Below, piece after piece: positions 18,765-26,733 of a DNA stretch of 64,000 nt. The translations under genes and the position numbers were made by a program. Every line of letters starts with the position of its first letter. Within the stretch, counting starts at the first letter, position 1. This stretch comes from Marinilabiliales bacterium (GTDB lineage: Bacteria; Bacteroidota; Bacteroidia; Bacteroidales; SZUA-534), in NCBI GenBank assembly GCA_003512955.1, contig DOTG01000013.1, positions 18,980 to 82,979 of the forward strand, read 5' to 3'. The notes beneath the pieces are model-generated. The model saw only the letters and a list, made by a program, of their open reading frames with translations, was not told the origin of the DNA and did no database searches.

Positions 18765-18769
18765 AACTT

Positions 18770-19126
18770 CTAAAATTTAAGTCCTCCTTTTCTGGCAGCC
18801 TCAGCCAAGGCTTTAACTCTACCATGGTATAAAAACCCGTTGCGGTCGAAAACCACTCCGTTTATTCCTTTCTCGATAGCTACTTTGGCCACTAATTCAC
18901 CAACTTTTTCGGCTATTTGAGTTTTGTTTCCTTTTGTTTCAGCAATTTCTTTGTTCAACGACGATGCTGATGCAAGTGTCACGCCAGCCACATCATCAAT
19001 TACTTGAACTGAAATCTGCTTGTTGCTACGGTAAACACTCATGCGGGGCATACTGGCTGTTCCTGTGATTTTTGCGCGTATGCTCTCTTTTATCTTTTGA
19101 CGTCTTACTAATTTATCGAAAGCCAT
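18770..19126 (-). CDS. rplR: 50S ribosomal protein uL18
   Basis: 118 residues, with RRQKIKESIRAKITGTASMP, RMSVYRSNKQISVQVIDD and VVFDRNGFLYHGRVKALAEA. It binds 5S rRNA in the central protuberance. It is 19 bp after rplF. Confidence 0.98.
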   Translation of the reverse strand: MAFDKLVRRQKIKESIRAKITGTASMPRMSVYRSNKQISVQVIDDVAGVTLASASSLNKEIAETKGNKTQIAEKVGELVAKVAIEKGINGVVFDRNGFLYHGRVKALAEAARKGGLKF

Positions 19127-19145
19127 AATTACATCTGTTTAAATG

Positions 19146-19700
19146 TTATTTACCTGCTGATTTACCAGCCTTTCTACGAATTTCTTCCCCTACAAACTTA
19201 ATACCTTTTCCTTTGTATGGTTCTGGCATTCTGAATGATCTGATTTTCGCAGCTACTTGGCCAATCAATTGTTTATCGCAACTCATCAATTTAACTTTAG
19301 GGTTACTGCGCCGTTCGGTGATTGCCTCTACCTTAATCTCAGTAGGCAAGTCAAAAACGATGTTGTGAGAATAACCCAAGCTCATTTCAAGCAATTGTCC
19401 TTTAGCTTCGGCACGGTAACCCACGCCTACAAATTCTAACTCAATAGTGTAACCCTCAGAAACACCAACAACCATATTCTTCAGAAGAGAACGGTACAAC
19501 CCATGCATTGATTTATGAGGAATAGAATCAGAGGGGCGGCTCACTATTAATTGTTCGCCTTCCACCTGTACTTCTATTTCAGGGTTTACCTGTTGTTGAA
19601 GTTGTCCTTTAGGCCCTTTTACTACTACCACATTGGTTTGATCCACAGTAACTGTTACTCCTTTTGGTATAGCTACAGGTAATTTTCCTATCCGTGACAT
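19146..19700 (-). CDS. rplF: 50S ribosomal protein uL6
   Basis: 184 residues: MSRIGKLPVAIPKGVTVTVD, the repeated L6 fold, and the signature PEPYKGKGIKFVGEEIRRKA near the C-terminus. It lies at the base of the L7/L12 stalk, close to the factor-binding site. Confidence 0.98.
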   Translation of the reverse strand: MSRIGKLPVAIPKGVTVTVDQTNVVVVKGPKGQLQQQVNPEIEVQVEGEQLIVSRPSDSIPHKSMHGLYRSLLKNMVVGVSEGYTIELEFVGVGYRAEAKGQLLEMSLGYSHNIVFDLPTEIKVEAITERRSNPKVKLMSCDKQLIGQVAAKIRSFRMPEPYKGKGIKFVGEEIRRKAGKSAGK

Positions 19701-19713
19701 TTTTTACTCTTTT

Positions 19714-20109
19714 TTAATAAACATAACATAAAACTTCCCCGCCAACGTTTTTAGCGCGGGCTTCTTTATCGCTCAATACTCCATAGGAAGTAGAAACAAT
19801 GGCAATTCCCAATCCATTCAACACACGTGGCAGTTCTTCGGCGCTTTTGTAAATACGCAAGCCTGGGCTGCTGATACGTTGAAGGTTTTTGATTACGGGT
19901 TGTTTTGTTTCACCATTATATTTAAGAGCGATTTTAATGGTTCCTTGTACTGAATTCTCTTCAAATTTGTAATTTAAGATATAACCTTGTTCAAAAAGAA
20001 TTTTGGTCATGCTTTTTTTGATGTTTGAAGAAGGTATTTCAACTACCTTATGCTTTGCCATCTGGGCATTGCGAATTCTGGTTAAAAAATCTGCAATTGG
20101 ATCTGTCAT
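19714..20109 (-). CDS. rpsH: 30S ribosomal protein uS8
   Basis: 131 residues, with TDPIADFLTRIRNAQMAKHK at the start and GIAIVSTSYGVLSDKEARAK near the end. It binds the central domain of 16S rRNA and in other bacteria represses the spc operon. A matching mRNA leader was not sought in detail. Confidence 0.98.
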   Translation of the reverse strand: MTDPIADFLTRIRNAQMAKHKVVEIPSSNIKKSMTKILFEQGYILNYKFEENSVQGTIKIALKYNGETKQPVIKNLQRISSPGLRIYKSAEELPRVLNGLGIAIVSTSYGVLSDKEARAKNVGGEVLCYVY

Positions 20110-20127
20110 TTTTTTAAATTTTAAATA

Positions 20128-20397
20128 TTACCAACTTGCTTTCTTTACTCCTGGGATAAGACCTTTCAGGGCCATTTCGCGGAAGGTAATCCTGCTGATA
20201 CCAAATTGACGCATGTATCCTTTAGGTCTTCCTGTGAGGCTGCAACGGTTATGCATGCGGATTGGTGACGCATTGCGGGGGAGTTTCTGCAACCCTGTTG
20301 AATCGCCTTCGGCTTTAAGTCTATCGCGTTTTGCAGCAAACTTTTCAACCATTCTTTTACGCTTTACCTCGCGGGCTTTCATTGATTCTTTAGCCAT
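20128..20397 (-). CDS. rpsN: 30S ribosomal protein uS14, zinc-free long form
   Basis: 89 residues, the long version lacking the paired CxxC zinc motif of the 61-residue form. The C-terminal signature is NRCSLTGRPKGYMRQFGISR. It is 3 bp after rplE, suggesting translational coupling. Confidence 0.97.
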   Translation of the reverse strand: MAKESMKAREVKRKRMVEKFAAKRDRLKAEGDSTGLQKLPRNASPIRMHNRCSLTGRPKGYMRQFGISRITFREMALKGLIPGVKKASW

Positions 20398-20400
20398 AGC

Positions 20401-20958
20401 TTAGTTCTTTTTTAGGTTTTTAAATGGTAAACCAAATTCCCTGAGTAAAGCATATCCTTCTTCATCAGTATTGGCTGTTGTAACAAAAGTAATATCCATT
20501 CCAAGAATTGTATTGATCTTGTCAATATCAATCTCAGGGAAGATAATCTGCTCGGTAATACCCAAGGTATAGTTTCCTCTTCCATCAAGTTTACTGCTGA
20601 TCCCTCTAAAGTCACGGATACGGGGCAATGCCACGACCACCAACCTTTCCAGGAATTCATACATGTGCTCTCTACGCAAGGTAACTTTCACCCCAATTGG
20701 CATGTTTTTACGCAGTTTAAAGTTCGAGATGTCTTTTCTCGACATGGTTTTCACTGCTTTTTGTCCGGTAATAGCAGTAAGTTCCTCTACAGCTATGTCG
20801 ATCAATTTTTTATCGGCAGTAGCTTTGCCCACTCCTTGGTTGATAACAATTTTCTCCAGTTTGGGAACTTGCATCGGAGTTGTGTAACTAAATTCCTTAG
20901 TTAAAGCAGGAACGATTTCTTCCTCATACTTTGTCCTAAGACTTGGTTTGTAATCCAT
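20401..20958 (-). CDS. rplE: 50S ribosomal protein uL5
   Basis: 185 residues: PSLRTKYEEEIVPALTKEFS, KLEKIVINQGVGKA and VVALPRIRDFRGI, all typical of the 5S rRNA-binding protein L5. Its ATG overlaps the rplX stop by one base (TAATG), a coupling arrangement. Confidence 0.98.
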   Translation of the reverse strand: MDYKPSLRTKYEEEIVPALTKEFSYTTPMQVPKLEKIVINQGVGKATADKKLIDIAVEELTAITGQKAVKTMSRKDISNFKLRKNMPIGVKVTLRREHMYEFLERLVVVALPRIRDFRGISSKLDGRGNYTLGITEQIIFPEIDIDKINTILGMDITFVTTANTDEEGYALLREFGLPFKNLKKN

Positions 20959-21281
20959 TACTTAATCTCCTCTCCAGATTTTTTTGAATATCTTACTAAT
21001 TTACCTTTATCATTCAGCCTTCTTCCAATCCTGGTAGGTTTTCCGGAAGAGGGATCCACATTCATCAAGTTAGAGATGTGGATAGGGGCTTCTTGCTTAA
21101 GTATTCCACCCTGTGGATGTTCAGCATTGGGCTTGGTATGTTTCGATACCATGTTAACCCCTTCAACGATAGCGCGTTGTTTCTCGGCCATTACTTCAAG
21201 AACTTTTCCTTTTTGTCCTTTCGATTCTCCAGAGATGACCACAACGGTATCACCTTTTTTAATATGCAATTTTTTACGCAT
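20958..21281 (-). CDS. rplX: 50S ribosomal protein uL24
   Basis: 107 residues with an N-terminal KOW domain (HIKKGDTVVVISGESKGQKG) and GVNMVSKHTKPNAEHPQGGI. It starts 50S assembly. Its stop overlaps the rplE start by one base. Confidence 0.98.
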   Translation of the reverse strand: MRKKLHIKKGDTVVVISGESKGQKGKVLEVMAEKQRAIVEGVNMVSKHTKPNAEHPQGGILKQEAPIHISNLMNVDPSSGKPTRIGRRLNDKGKLVRYSKKSGEEIK

Positions 21282-21300
21282 TTCTGATAGTGTTTACTGA

Positions 21301-21666
21301 TTATAAAACTTCAGGTGCCAATGAGACGATTTTCATGTAGCTGTCACGCAATTCACGGGCTACTGGCCCAAAAATACGGGTACCACGTATCTCGCCTGCA
21401 TTGTTCAATAAAACACATGCGTTGTCGTCGAACCGGATATAAGAACCGTCGGCACGACGGACCTCTTTTGTAGTACGGACAACAACAGCTCTGCTTACAG
21501 TTCCTTTTTTCATGTCACCACCTGGGATGGCACTTTTCACCGTAACAACAATTTTGTCGCCAATAGAGGCATAGCGCTTTTTTGAACCGCCAAGTACATT
21601 AATGCACAAGCAGGTTTTAGCACCGCTATTATCAGCTACGGTTAGTCTAGATTCATGTTGTATCAT
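21301..21666 (-). CDS. rplN: 50S ribosomal protein uL14
   Basis: 121 residues: MIQHESRLTVADNSGAKTCL, then GGDMKKGTVSRAVVVRTTKE and RIFGPVARELRD. It forms intersubunit bridges and is the docking site of the silencing factor RsfS. Spacing to rpsQ is 2 bp. Confidence 0.98.
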   Translation of the reverse strand: MIQHESRLTVADNSGAKTCLCINVLGGSKKRYASIGDKIVVTVKSAIPGGDMKKGTVSRAVVVRTTKEVRRADGSYIRFDDNACVLLNNAGEIRGTRIFGPVARELRDSYMKIVSLAPEVL

Positions 21667-21668
21667 GG

Positions 21669-21929
21669 TTACTTCACTCTTTCAATAATTTCAACTAATC
21701 TCCAACTCTTTGTTTTACTGAGAGGCCGTGTTTCCATAACCCTCACTGTATCTCCGATATTGCATGTATTGTTTTCATCATGTGCATGCAATTTGGTCGT
21801 TTTATTGACGAATTTACCATAAATTGGGTGTTTCACTTTTCGGGCAACAGCAACTACAATGGATTTATCCATCTTATTACTGACCACGACCCCAACCCGT
21901 TCTTTTCTCAGATTTCTTGTATTTTCCAT
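21669..21929 (-). CDS. rpsQ: 30S ribosomal protein uS17
   Basis: 86 residues from the ATG at 21929. An in-frame TTG at 21935 adds two residues but is the less likely start. Family features are NLRKERVGVVVSNKMDKSIV, KHPIYGKFVNKTTKLHAHDE and GDTVRVMETRPLSKTKSWRL. An OB-fold protein binding the 16S 5' domain. Confidence 0.96.
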   Translation of the reverse strand: MENTRNLRKERVGVVVSNKMDKSIVVAVARKVKHPIYGKFVNKTTKLHAHDENNTCNIGDTVRVMETRPLSKTKSWRLVEIIERVK

Positions 21930-21937
21930 CGCCAAAA

Positions 21938-22138
21938 TTATTTGTTCTCGTTAATTTGTCTTGATCTGAGCTCAGTTTTCAACCTAGCTATATCTTTTTT
22001 TGTTTGCCCAATTTTATTTGGGTTGTCCATCGGAGATACTGCATGGTTCAATCGCATACGGGTCAAGACTTTTTTAAAATCATCGATCCTCTCTAGTATT
22101 TCTGGAGTTGATAACTCTTTTATTTCAGAAGGTTTCAT
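21938..22138 (-). CDS. rpmC: 50S ribosomal protein uL29
   Basis: 66 residues forming a helical hairpin (MKPSEIKELSTPEILERIDD, NKIGQTKKDIARLKTELRSR). It sits beside the polypeptide exit tunnel, near the docking site of trigger factor and SRP. Confidence 0.97.
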   Translation of the reverse strand: MKPSEIKELSTPEILERIDDFKKVLTRMRLNHAVSPMDNPNKIGQTKKDIARLKTELRSRQINENK

Positions 22139-22144
22139 TGCTCA

Positions 22145-22573
22145 TTAATTTGATGTTTCCACATAGTCTCTTCTCACCACGAACTTGGTTTTAATCGGAA
22201 GTTTTTGTGCTGCCAGGCGCAATGCTTCTTTTGCCACTTCAAATGATACTCCTTCTGCCTCAATGATAATGCGGCCTGGGGAGATTGGGGCAACAAAGCC
22301 TTCTGGGGCACCCTTACCTTTACCCATACGGACCTCTGCAGGTTTTTTGGTAATAGGCTTATCGGGGAAAATCCGAATCCAAATTTGTCCTTCACGTTTC
22401 ATATAACGTGTCACAGCTTGACGTGCTGCTTCTATTTGCCTACCGGTAATCCAAGCTTCTTCAAGTCCTTTGATCCCAAAGGAACCAAAAGCCAATTGGT
22501 TACCGCGCATCGCGTTCCCTTTAATCCGCCCTTTTTGCATCCGGCGGAATTTCGTTTTCTTTGGCTGTAACAT
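22145..22573 (-). CDS. rplP: 50S ribosomal protein uL16
   Basis: 142 residues: MLQPKKTKFRRMQKGRIKGN, GLEEAWITGRQIEAARQAVT, and RMGKGKGAPEGFVAPISPGR, which contains the Arg region hydroxylated in some bacteria. It helps position A-site tRNA on the 50S. Confidence 0.98.
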   Translation of the reverse strand: MLQPKKTKFRRMQKGRIKGNAMRGNQLAFGSFGIKGLEEAWITGRQIEAARQAVTRYMKREGQIWIRIFPDKPITKKPAEVRMGKGKGAPEGFVAPISPGRIIIEAEGVSFEVAKEALRLAAQKLPIKTKFVVRRDYVETSN

Positions 22574-22592
22574 CCTTAATCTTTTTTAACGA

Positions 22593-23288
22593 TTAATTCT
22601 TACGTTGTTTTTTAAATCCTTTTTTTGGAGCCTGGCTGGCCACGTTTGGAGTTAGATCGGGTTTACCATAAACCTCTCCTTTGCAAATCCAAACTTTGAT
22701 GCCAATCAATCCAACTTTAGTCAACGCTTCTACTGCTGCATAGTCAATATCGGCGCGTAGGGTATGCAATGGTATCCGGCCTTCTTTATAGATTTCGGCA
22801 CGGGCCATTTCGGCACCGCCTAACCGGCCTGAGATTTGAATTTTAATACCCTCGGCACTCATCCTCATCGTTGAGGCAATGGCCATTTTAACAGCCCTGC
22901 GGTATGAAATACGGCCTTCAAGCTGACGGGCAATGTTGGTACCTACAAGGTAAGCATCCAGTTCTGGTCTTTTAATTTCAAAGATGTTGATCTGAACCTC
23001 CTTTTTGGTAATCTTCTTTAACTCCTCTTTCAACTTGTCAACCTCTTGACCGCCTTTACCGATAATGATACCAGGGCGGGCAGTATTTACCGTAATGGTT
23101 ATGAGTTTTAGCGTACGCTCAATAATAATTTTTGAAACGCTAGCCTTAGCTAAGCGGGCATGAAGATATTTACGTATCTTTTCGTCCTCTACTATTTTTT
23201 CGGAATAGTGGTTTCCACCAAACCAATTCGAATCCCAACCTTTGATGATCCCTAATCTATTCCCTATTGGATTACATTTCTGTCCCAT
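22593..23288 (-). CDS. rpsC: 30S ribosomal protein uS3
   Basis: 231 residues. The N-terminal segment MGQKCNPIGNRLGIIKGWDS leads to a KH domain with the GKGG-type loop (PGIIIGKGGQEVDKLKEELK). The C-domain has GAEMARAEIYKEGRIPLHTL and DIDYAAVEALTKVGLIGIKV. It forms part of the mRNA entry channel. Confidence 0.98.
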   Translation of the reverse strand: MGQKCNPIGNRLGIIKGWDSNWFGGNHYSEKIVEDEKIRKYLHARLAKASVSKIIIERTLKLITITVNTARPGIIIGKGGQEVDKLKEELKKITKKEVQINIFEIKRPELDAYLVGTNIARQLEGRISYRRAVKMAIASTMRMSAEGIKIQISGRLGGAEMARAEIYKEGRIPLHTLRADIDYAAVEALTKVGLIGIKVWICKGEVYGKPDLTPNVASQAPKKGFKKQRKN

Positions 23289-23294
23289 CGATTC

Positions 23295-23708
23295 TTAATT
23301 ATTCGTTGTTTCACTATTACGGCTGTCCACCACTAATGTCACGTGGTTTGATCGCTTCCTGATACGGTATCCTCTACCTTGTGGAGCAGGGCGTAACCTT
23401 TTCAGCATCCGTCCTGAATCTACATAGATTTCTTTTACAACCAGGTCAGATTCTTCAATGCGGACTCCCTCATTTTTTTGTTGCCAGTTGGCAATGGCAG
23501 AAAGCAACAGCTTTTCTAACCGGCCGGCAGCTTCTTTCGGAGTAAAACGGAGAATATCCAACGCGTAGTTTACCTCTTTCCCACGTACTAAATCAGCCAC
23601 AAGGCGCATTTTACGTGGCGAAGTCGGGCAATTGCGCAATTGAGCCATGCTCTTGCTTTTCTTCTCCTCTTTTAACTGATTGGCTTTATTTCTTTTTCTT
23701 GCACCCAT
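23295..23708 (-). CDS. rplV: 50S ribosomal protein uL22
   Basis: 137 residues. About 20 lysine-rich residues precede the usual core (AQLRNCPTSPRKMRLVADLV). The tunnel-lining loop region is LKRLRPAPQGRGYRIRKRSN. It lines the exit tunnel and contacts macrolide-binding surroundings. The start ATG at 23708 is the only ATG upstream of the core apart from the internal one at residue 21. Confidence 0.97.
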   Translation of the reverse strand: MGARKRNKANQLKEEKKSKSMAQLRNCPTSPRKMRLVADLVRGKEVNYALDILRFTPKEAAGRLEKLLLSAIANWQQKNEGVRIEESDLVVKEIYVDSGRMLKRLRPAPQGRGYRIRKRSNHVTLVVDSRNSETTNN

Positions 23709-23728
23709 TTTACATCAGATTAAAATTA

Positions 23729-23995
23729 TTATTTTTTCTTTCCTCCATGACCCCGGAATTGACGGGTTGGGGCAAATTCGCCAAGTTTATGGCCAACCAT
23801 ATTTTCAGTTACATACACCGGAATAAAGCGGTTACCATTATGAACAGCGATGGTGTGCCCAACAAAGTCTGGAGATATCATCGAAGCCCTTGACCAGGTT
23901 TTGATTACATTCTTTTTTCCTGATTCATTCATGTCTAACACGCGCTTTTCAAGCTTGTAGTGAATAAATGGGCCTTTTTTTAATGAACGACTCAT
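23729..23995 (-). CDS. rpsS: 30S ribosomal protein uS19
   Basis: 88 residues: MSRSLKKGPFIHYKLEKRVL, then TWSRASMISPDFVGHTIAVH and GHKLGEFAPTRQFRGHGGKK. It pairs with uS13 in the 30S head. Confidence 0.98.
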   Translation of the reverse strand: MSRSLKKGPFIHYKLEKRVLDMNESGKKNVIKTWSRASMISPDFVGHTIAVHNGNRFIPVYVTENMVGHKLGEFAPTRQFRGHGGKKK

Positions 23996-24006
23996 ATCTA
24001 CTTAAT

Positions 24007-24831
24007 TTACTTTTTCTTTCTTTCAATAATAAACTTATTCGATTGCTTCTTAGGTGTACGGGTTTTGTAACCTTTAGCAGGGATACCCTTACGTGAGCGT
24101 GGGTGTCCTCCTGAAGCACGTCCTTCACCACCACCCATTGGGTGATCTACCGGGTTCATTGCAACACCACGTACACGTGGGCGGCGGCCTAACCATCGGC
24201 TTCTACCAGCTTTTCCGGATCTTTCAAGACCGTGGTCTGAATTCCCTACTGAACCAATGGTAGCTTTACATGTAACCAAAACCATGCGTGTTTCGCCTGA
24301 AGGCAATTTGATAATTGCATATTTACCTTCGCGTGAGGTCAATTGCGCATACGTTCCGGCGCTGCGTGCCATGATTCCTCCCGAATTTGGGCGTAACTCG
24401 ATGTTATGTATGATAGTTCCCAAAGGAATATCGGAAAGGAACAAGCTGTTTCCAATTTCAGGGGCAACTCCTACTCCCGAATTGATAACTTGACCCACCT
24501 GCAATCCGTTTGGCGCTATGATGTAGCGTTTTTCACCATCGACATAAAAAATAAGTGCAATACGTGCACTACGGTTTGGATCGTACTGGATACTGTTTAC
24601 AGTACCCGGAATACCATCTTTGTCCCGCTTAAAGTCAACAACACGATAACGTTGTTTGTGTCCACCACCTATATATCTCATTGTCATATGTCCGACGTTA
24701 TTTCTACCGCCGGATTTCTTTACAGGACCTAACAATGATTTTTCAGGTGTGCTACAGGTAACAGCATCAAAATTGCTTACTACCTTAAATCTTTGTCCCG
24801 GTGTTACCGGTTTGATTTTTTTTGCAGTCAT
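24007..24831 (-). CDS. rplB: 50S ribosomal protein uL2
   Basis: 274 residues. It opens KKIKPVTPGQRFKVVSNFDA, has the RNA-binding OB and SH3-like domains, and carries the peptidyl-transferase-proximal motif VAMNPVDHPMGGGEGRASGG. One of the most conserved 50S proteins, needed for subunit joining. Confidence 0.99.
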   Translation of the reverse strand: MTAKKIKPVTPGQRFKVVSNFDAVTCSTPEKSLLGPVKKSGGRNNVGHMTMRYIGGGHKQRYRVVDFKRDKDGIPGTVNSIQYDPNRSARIALIFYVDGEKRYIIAPNGLQVGQVINSGVGVAPEIGNSLFLSDIPLGTIIHNIELRPNSGGIMARSAGTYAQLTSREGKYAIIKLPSGETRMVLVTCKATIGSVGNSDHGLERSGKAGRSRWLGRRPRVRGVAMNPVDHPMGGGEGRASGGHPRSRKGIPAKGYKTRTPKKQSNKFIIERKKK

Positions 24832-24848
24832 TTTATCCTATCTGTCTT

Positions 24849-25139
24849 CTATATATTGCTGTAAAAATCGATGGTTTCGCCAACGGCCAAGGTAATGATG
24901 GCTTTTTTATAGTTGTTCGTTTTACCTTGAACGAAACCTGCTTTTGTATATCTCGACTTAAGTTTGCCCCCATAACGAATAGTGTTCACTGAGGCTACTT
25001 TTACATTGTATAACTCTTCAATAGCTTTGGCTATCTGTATTTTATCGGCAGTGCGCTCGACAATAAAACCGTAACGGTTCATTTTTTCGGTTTGCGCAGT
25101 CATCTTCTCGCTAATGATGGGTCTAAGTATAATATCCAT
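24849..25139 (-). CDS. rplW: 50S ribosomal protein uL23
   Basis: 96 residues (MDIILRPIISEKMTAQTEKM, NRYGFIVERTADKIQIAKAI, VNTIRYGGK). It lies at the tunnel exit and binds trigger factor and SRP. The spacing to rplD is 15 bp. Confidence 0.97.
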   Translation of the reverse strand: MDIILRPIISEKMTAQTEKMNRYGFIVERTADKIQIAKAIEELYNVKVASVNTIRYGGKLKSRYTKAGFVQGKTNNYKKAIITLAVGETIDFYSNI

Positions 25140-25154
25140 GACTTCCTCCTGTTC

Positions 25155-25781
25155 TTATCCTAAAATTGTTTCAATTACACCCACTGATTTTTCAGTTATT
25201 ACAATAGATGAAGCTTTCATGATCTGATAGGTATTCAGATTATCAGCTGTAATAACCTCAGCACCCTTCAAATTTCGCGACGACAAATATATATTTTTAT
25301 TTTGTTCGGAAACTACCACTAATGATTTTTTGTCGCTGATTTTCAAGTTTTCAAGCATCGAAGAGAACATTTTTGTTTTTGGGGCATCCATGTTAAAATC
25401 TTCAATGATCAAAATCTGATTCTGTTTAGCTTTGTACGTTAGGGCTGAAACACGGGCCAACCTTTTTACTTTTTTATTCAGTTTAAATGAATAATCGCGG
25501 ACTTTGGGTCCAAACACACGGCCTCCACCTCTAAATACGGGAGATTTGATACTTCCTGCGCGAGCCGTACCGGTTCCTTTTTGTTTTTTGAGCTTTCTGG
25601 TGCTTCCTGCTACTTCGCCACGTTCTTTCGATTTGTGTGTACCCTGACGCTGGTTAGCCAAATACTGCTTCACATCAAGATAGATTGCATGATCGTTGGG
25701 TTCAATAGCGTAGATGGAATCATTCAATGCTACTTTCTTTCCGGTATCCTCGCCTGCTTGGTTTAAGACTACTAATTCCAT
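25155..25781 (-). CDS. rplD: 50S ribosomal protein uL4
   Basis: 208 residues. The tunnel loop contains RQGTHKSKERGEVAGSTRKL and KQKGTGTARAGSIKSPVFRG. The rest is the globular alpha/beta domain. In E. coli L4 also represses the S10 operon. The ATG overlaps the rplC stop by one base. Confidence 0.98.
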   Translation of the reverse strand: MELVVLNQAGEDTGKKVALNDSIYAIEPNDHAIYLDVKQYLANQRQGTHKSKERGEVAGSTRKLKKQKGTGTARAGSIKSPVFRGGGRVFGPKVRDYSFKLNKKVKRLARVSALTYKAKQNQILIIEDFNMDAPKTKMFSSMLENLKISDKKSLVVVSEQNKNIYLSSRNLKGAEVITADNLNTYQIMKASSIVITEKSVGVIETILG

Positions 25782-26395
25782 TATCTTTCAATTATTAAAT
25801 ATCCACCTTTAGGACCAGGTACTGATCCCTTCACTAATAACAAATTGCTCTCAGGAATAATTTTTACAACCTTCAAGCTTAACATTTTCACTTTGTCGCC
25901 GCCTGTGCGTCCTGCCATGCGCATTCCTTTGAATACTCTTGAAGGAAATGAAGATGCACCAACTGAACCGGGAGCTCTTAAACGATTATGCTGACCGTGG
26001 GTAAGATCACCTACCCCACCAAATCCATGGCGTTTTACAACACCTTGAAAACCTTTTCCTTTTGAAATACCACTGATATCTAACCAAAGATCATCTTTGA
26101 AGATATCCACAGTAATCACATCACCTAACTGATATCCAGTTAATTCAGTAAATTCAGCCACTTTAATTTTTGGAGTAGTGCCTGCTTTTTTAAAGTGCCC
26201 AATCTCAGGTTTTATCGACTTTTTTTCTTTTTTGTCGTCAAAGCCTAATTGGATAGCATCGTAACCATCTTTTTCAATGGTTTTCACTTGTGTTACAACA
26301 CAAGGTCCTGCTTCGATAACAGTGCATGGAACATTTTTCCCCTCGGCACTGAAAACCGATGTCATTCCGATTTTTCTTCCTAATAATCCAGCCAT
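25781..26395 (-). CDS. rplC: 50S ribosomal protein uL3
   Basis: 204 residues: AGLLGRKIGMTSVFSAEGKN and the extended loop GKGFQGVVKRHGFGGVGDLT with SVGASSFPSRVFKGMRMAGR, which reaches toward the peptidyl transferase centre. It is 19 bp after rpsJ. Confidence 0.98.
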   Translation of the reverse strand: MAGLLGRKIGMTSVFSAEGKNVPCTVIEAGPCVVTQVKTIEKDGYDAIQLGFDDKKEKKSIKPEIGHFKKAGTTPKIKVAEFTELTGYQLGDVITVDIFKDDLWLDISGISKGKGFQGVVKRHGFGGVGDLTHGQHNRLRAPGSVGASSFPSRVFKGMRMAGRTGGDKVKMLSLKVVKIIPESNLLLVKGSVPGPKGGYLIIER

Positions 26396-26414
26396 TTTTA
26401 TAATTATAAATCTA

Positions 26415-26720
26415 TCAAACTTTTATTTCAACTTCAACTCCACTTGGAAGTTCGAGTTTCATCAAGGCATCTATAGTTTTAGCTGTTGAACTATAAATGT
26501 CTAACAATCTTTTGTACGATGACAATTCAAATTGCTCCCTCGATTTTTTGTTCACAAACGTAGAACGCAGCACGGTAAAAACCCTGCGGTGGGTAGGAAG
26601 CGGAATTGGGCCACTTACTACAGCTCCGGTAGTTTTTACAGTCTTAACAATCTTCTCGGCCGATTTATCAACCAAGTTGTGATCGTATGACTTTAATTTA
26701 ATTCTGATTTTTTGGCTCAT
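26415..26720 (-). CDS. rpsJ: 30S ribosomal protein uS10
   Basis: 101 residues: QKIRIKLKSYDHNLVDKSAE and VSGPIPLPTHRRVFTVLRST. It is a 30S head protein and, in other bacteria, the NusE antitermination factor. It lies 13 bp after fusA, so str and S10 segments appear to be one transcript here. Confidence 0.98.
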   Translation of the reverse strand: MSQKIRIKLKSYDHNLVDKSAEKIVKTVKTTGAVVSGPIPLPTHRRVFTVLRSTFVNKKSREQFELSSYKRLLDIYSSTAKTIDALMKLELPSGVEVEIKV

Positions 26721-26733
26721 ATGATATGATTCT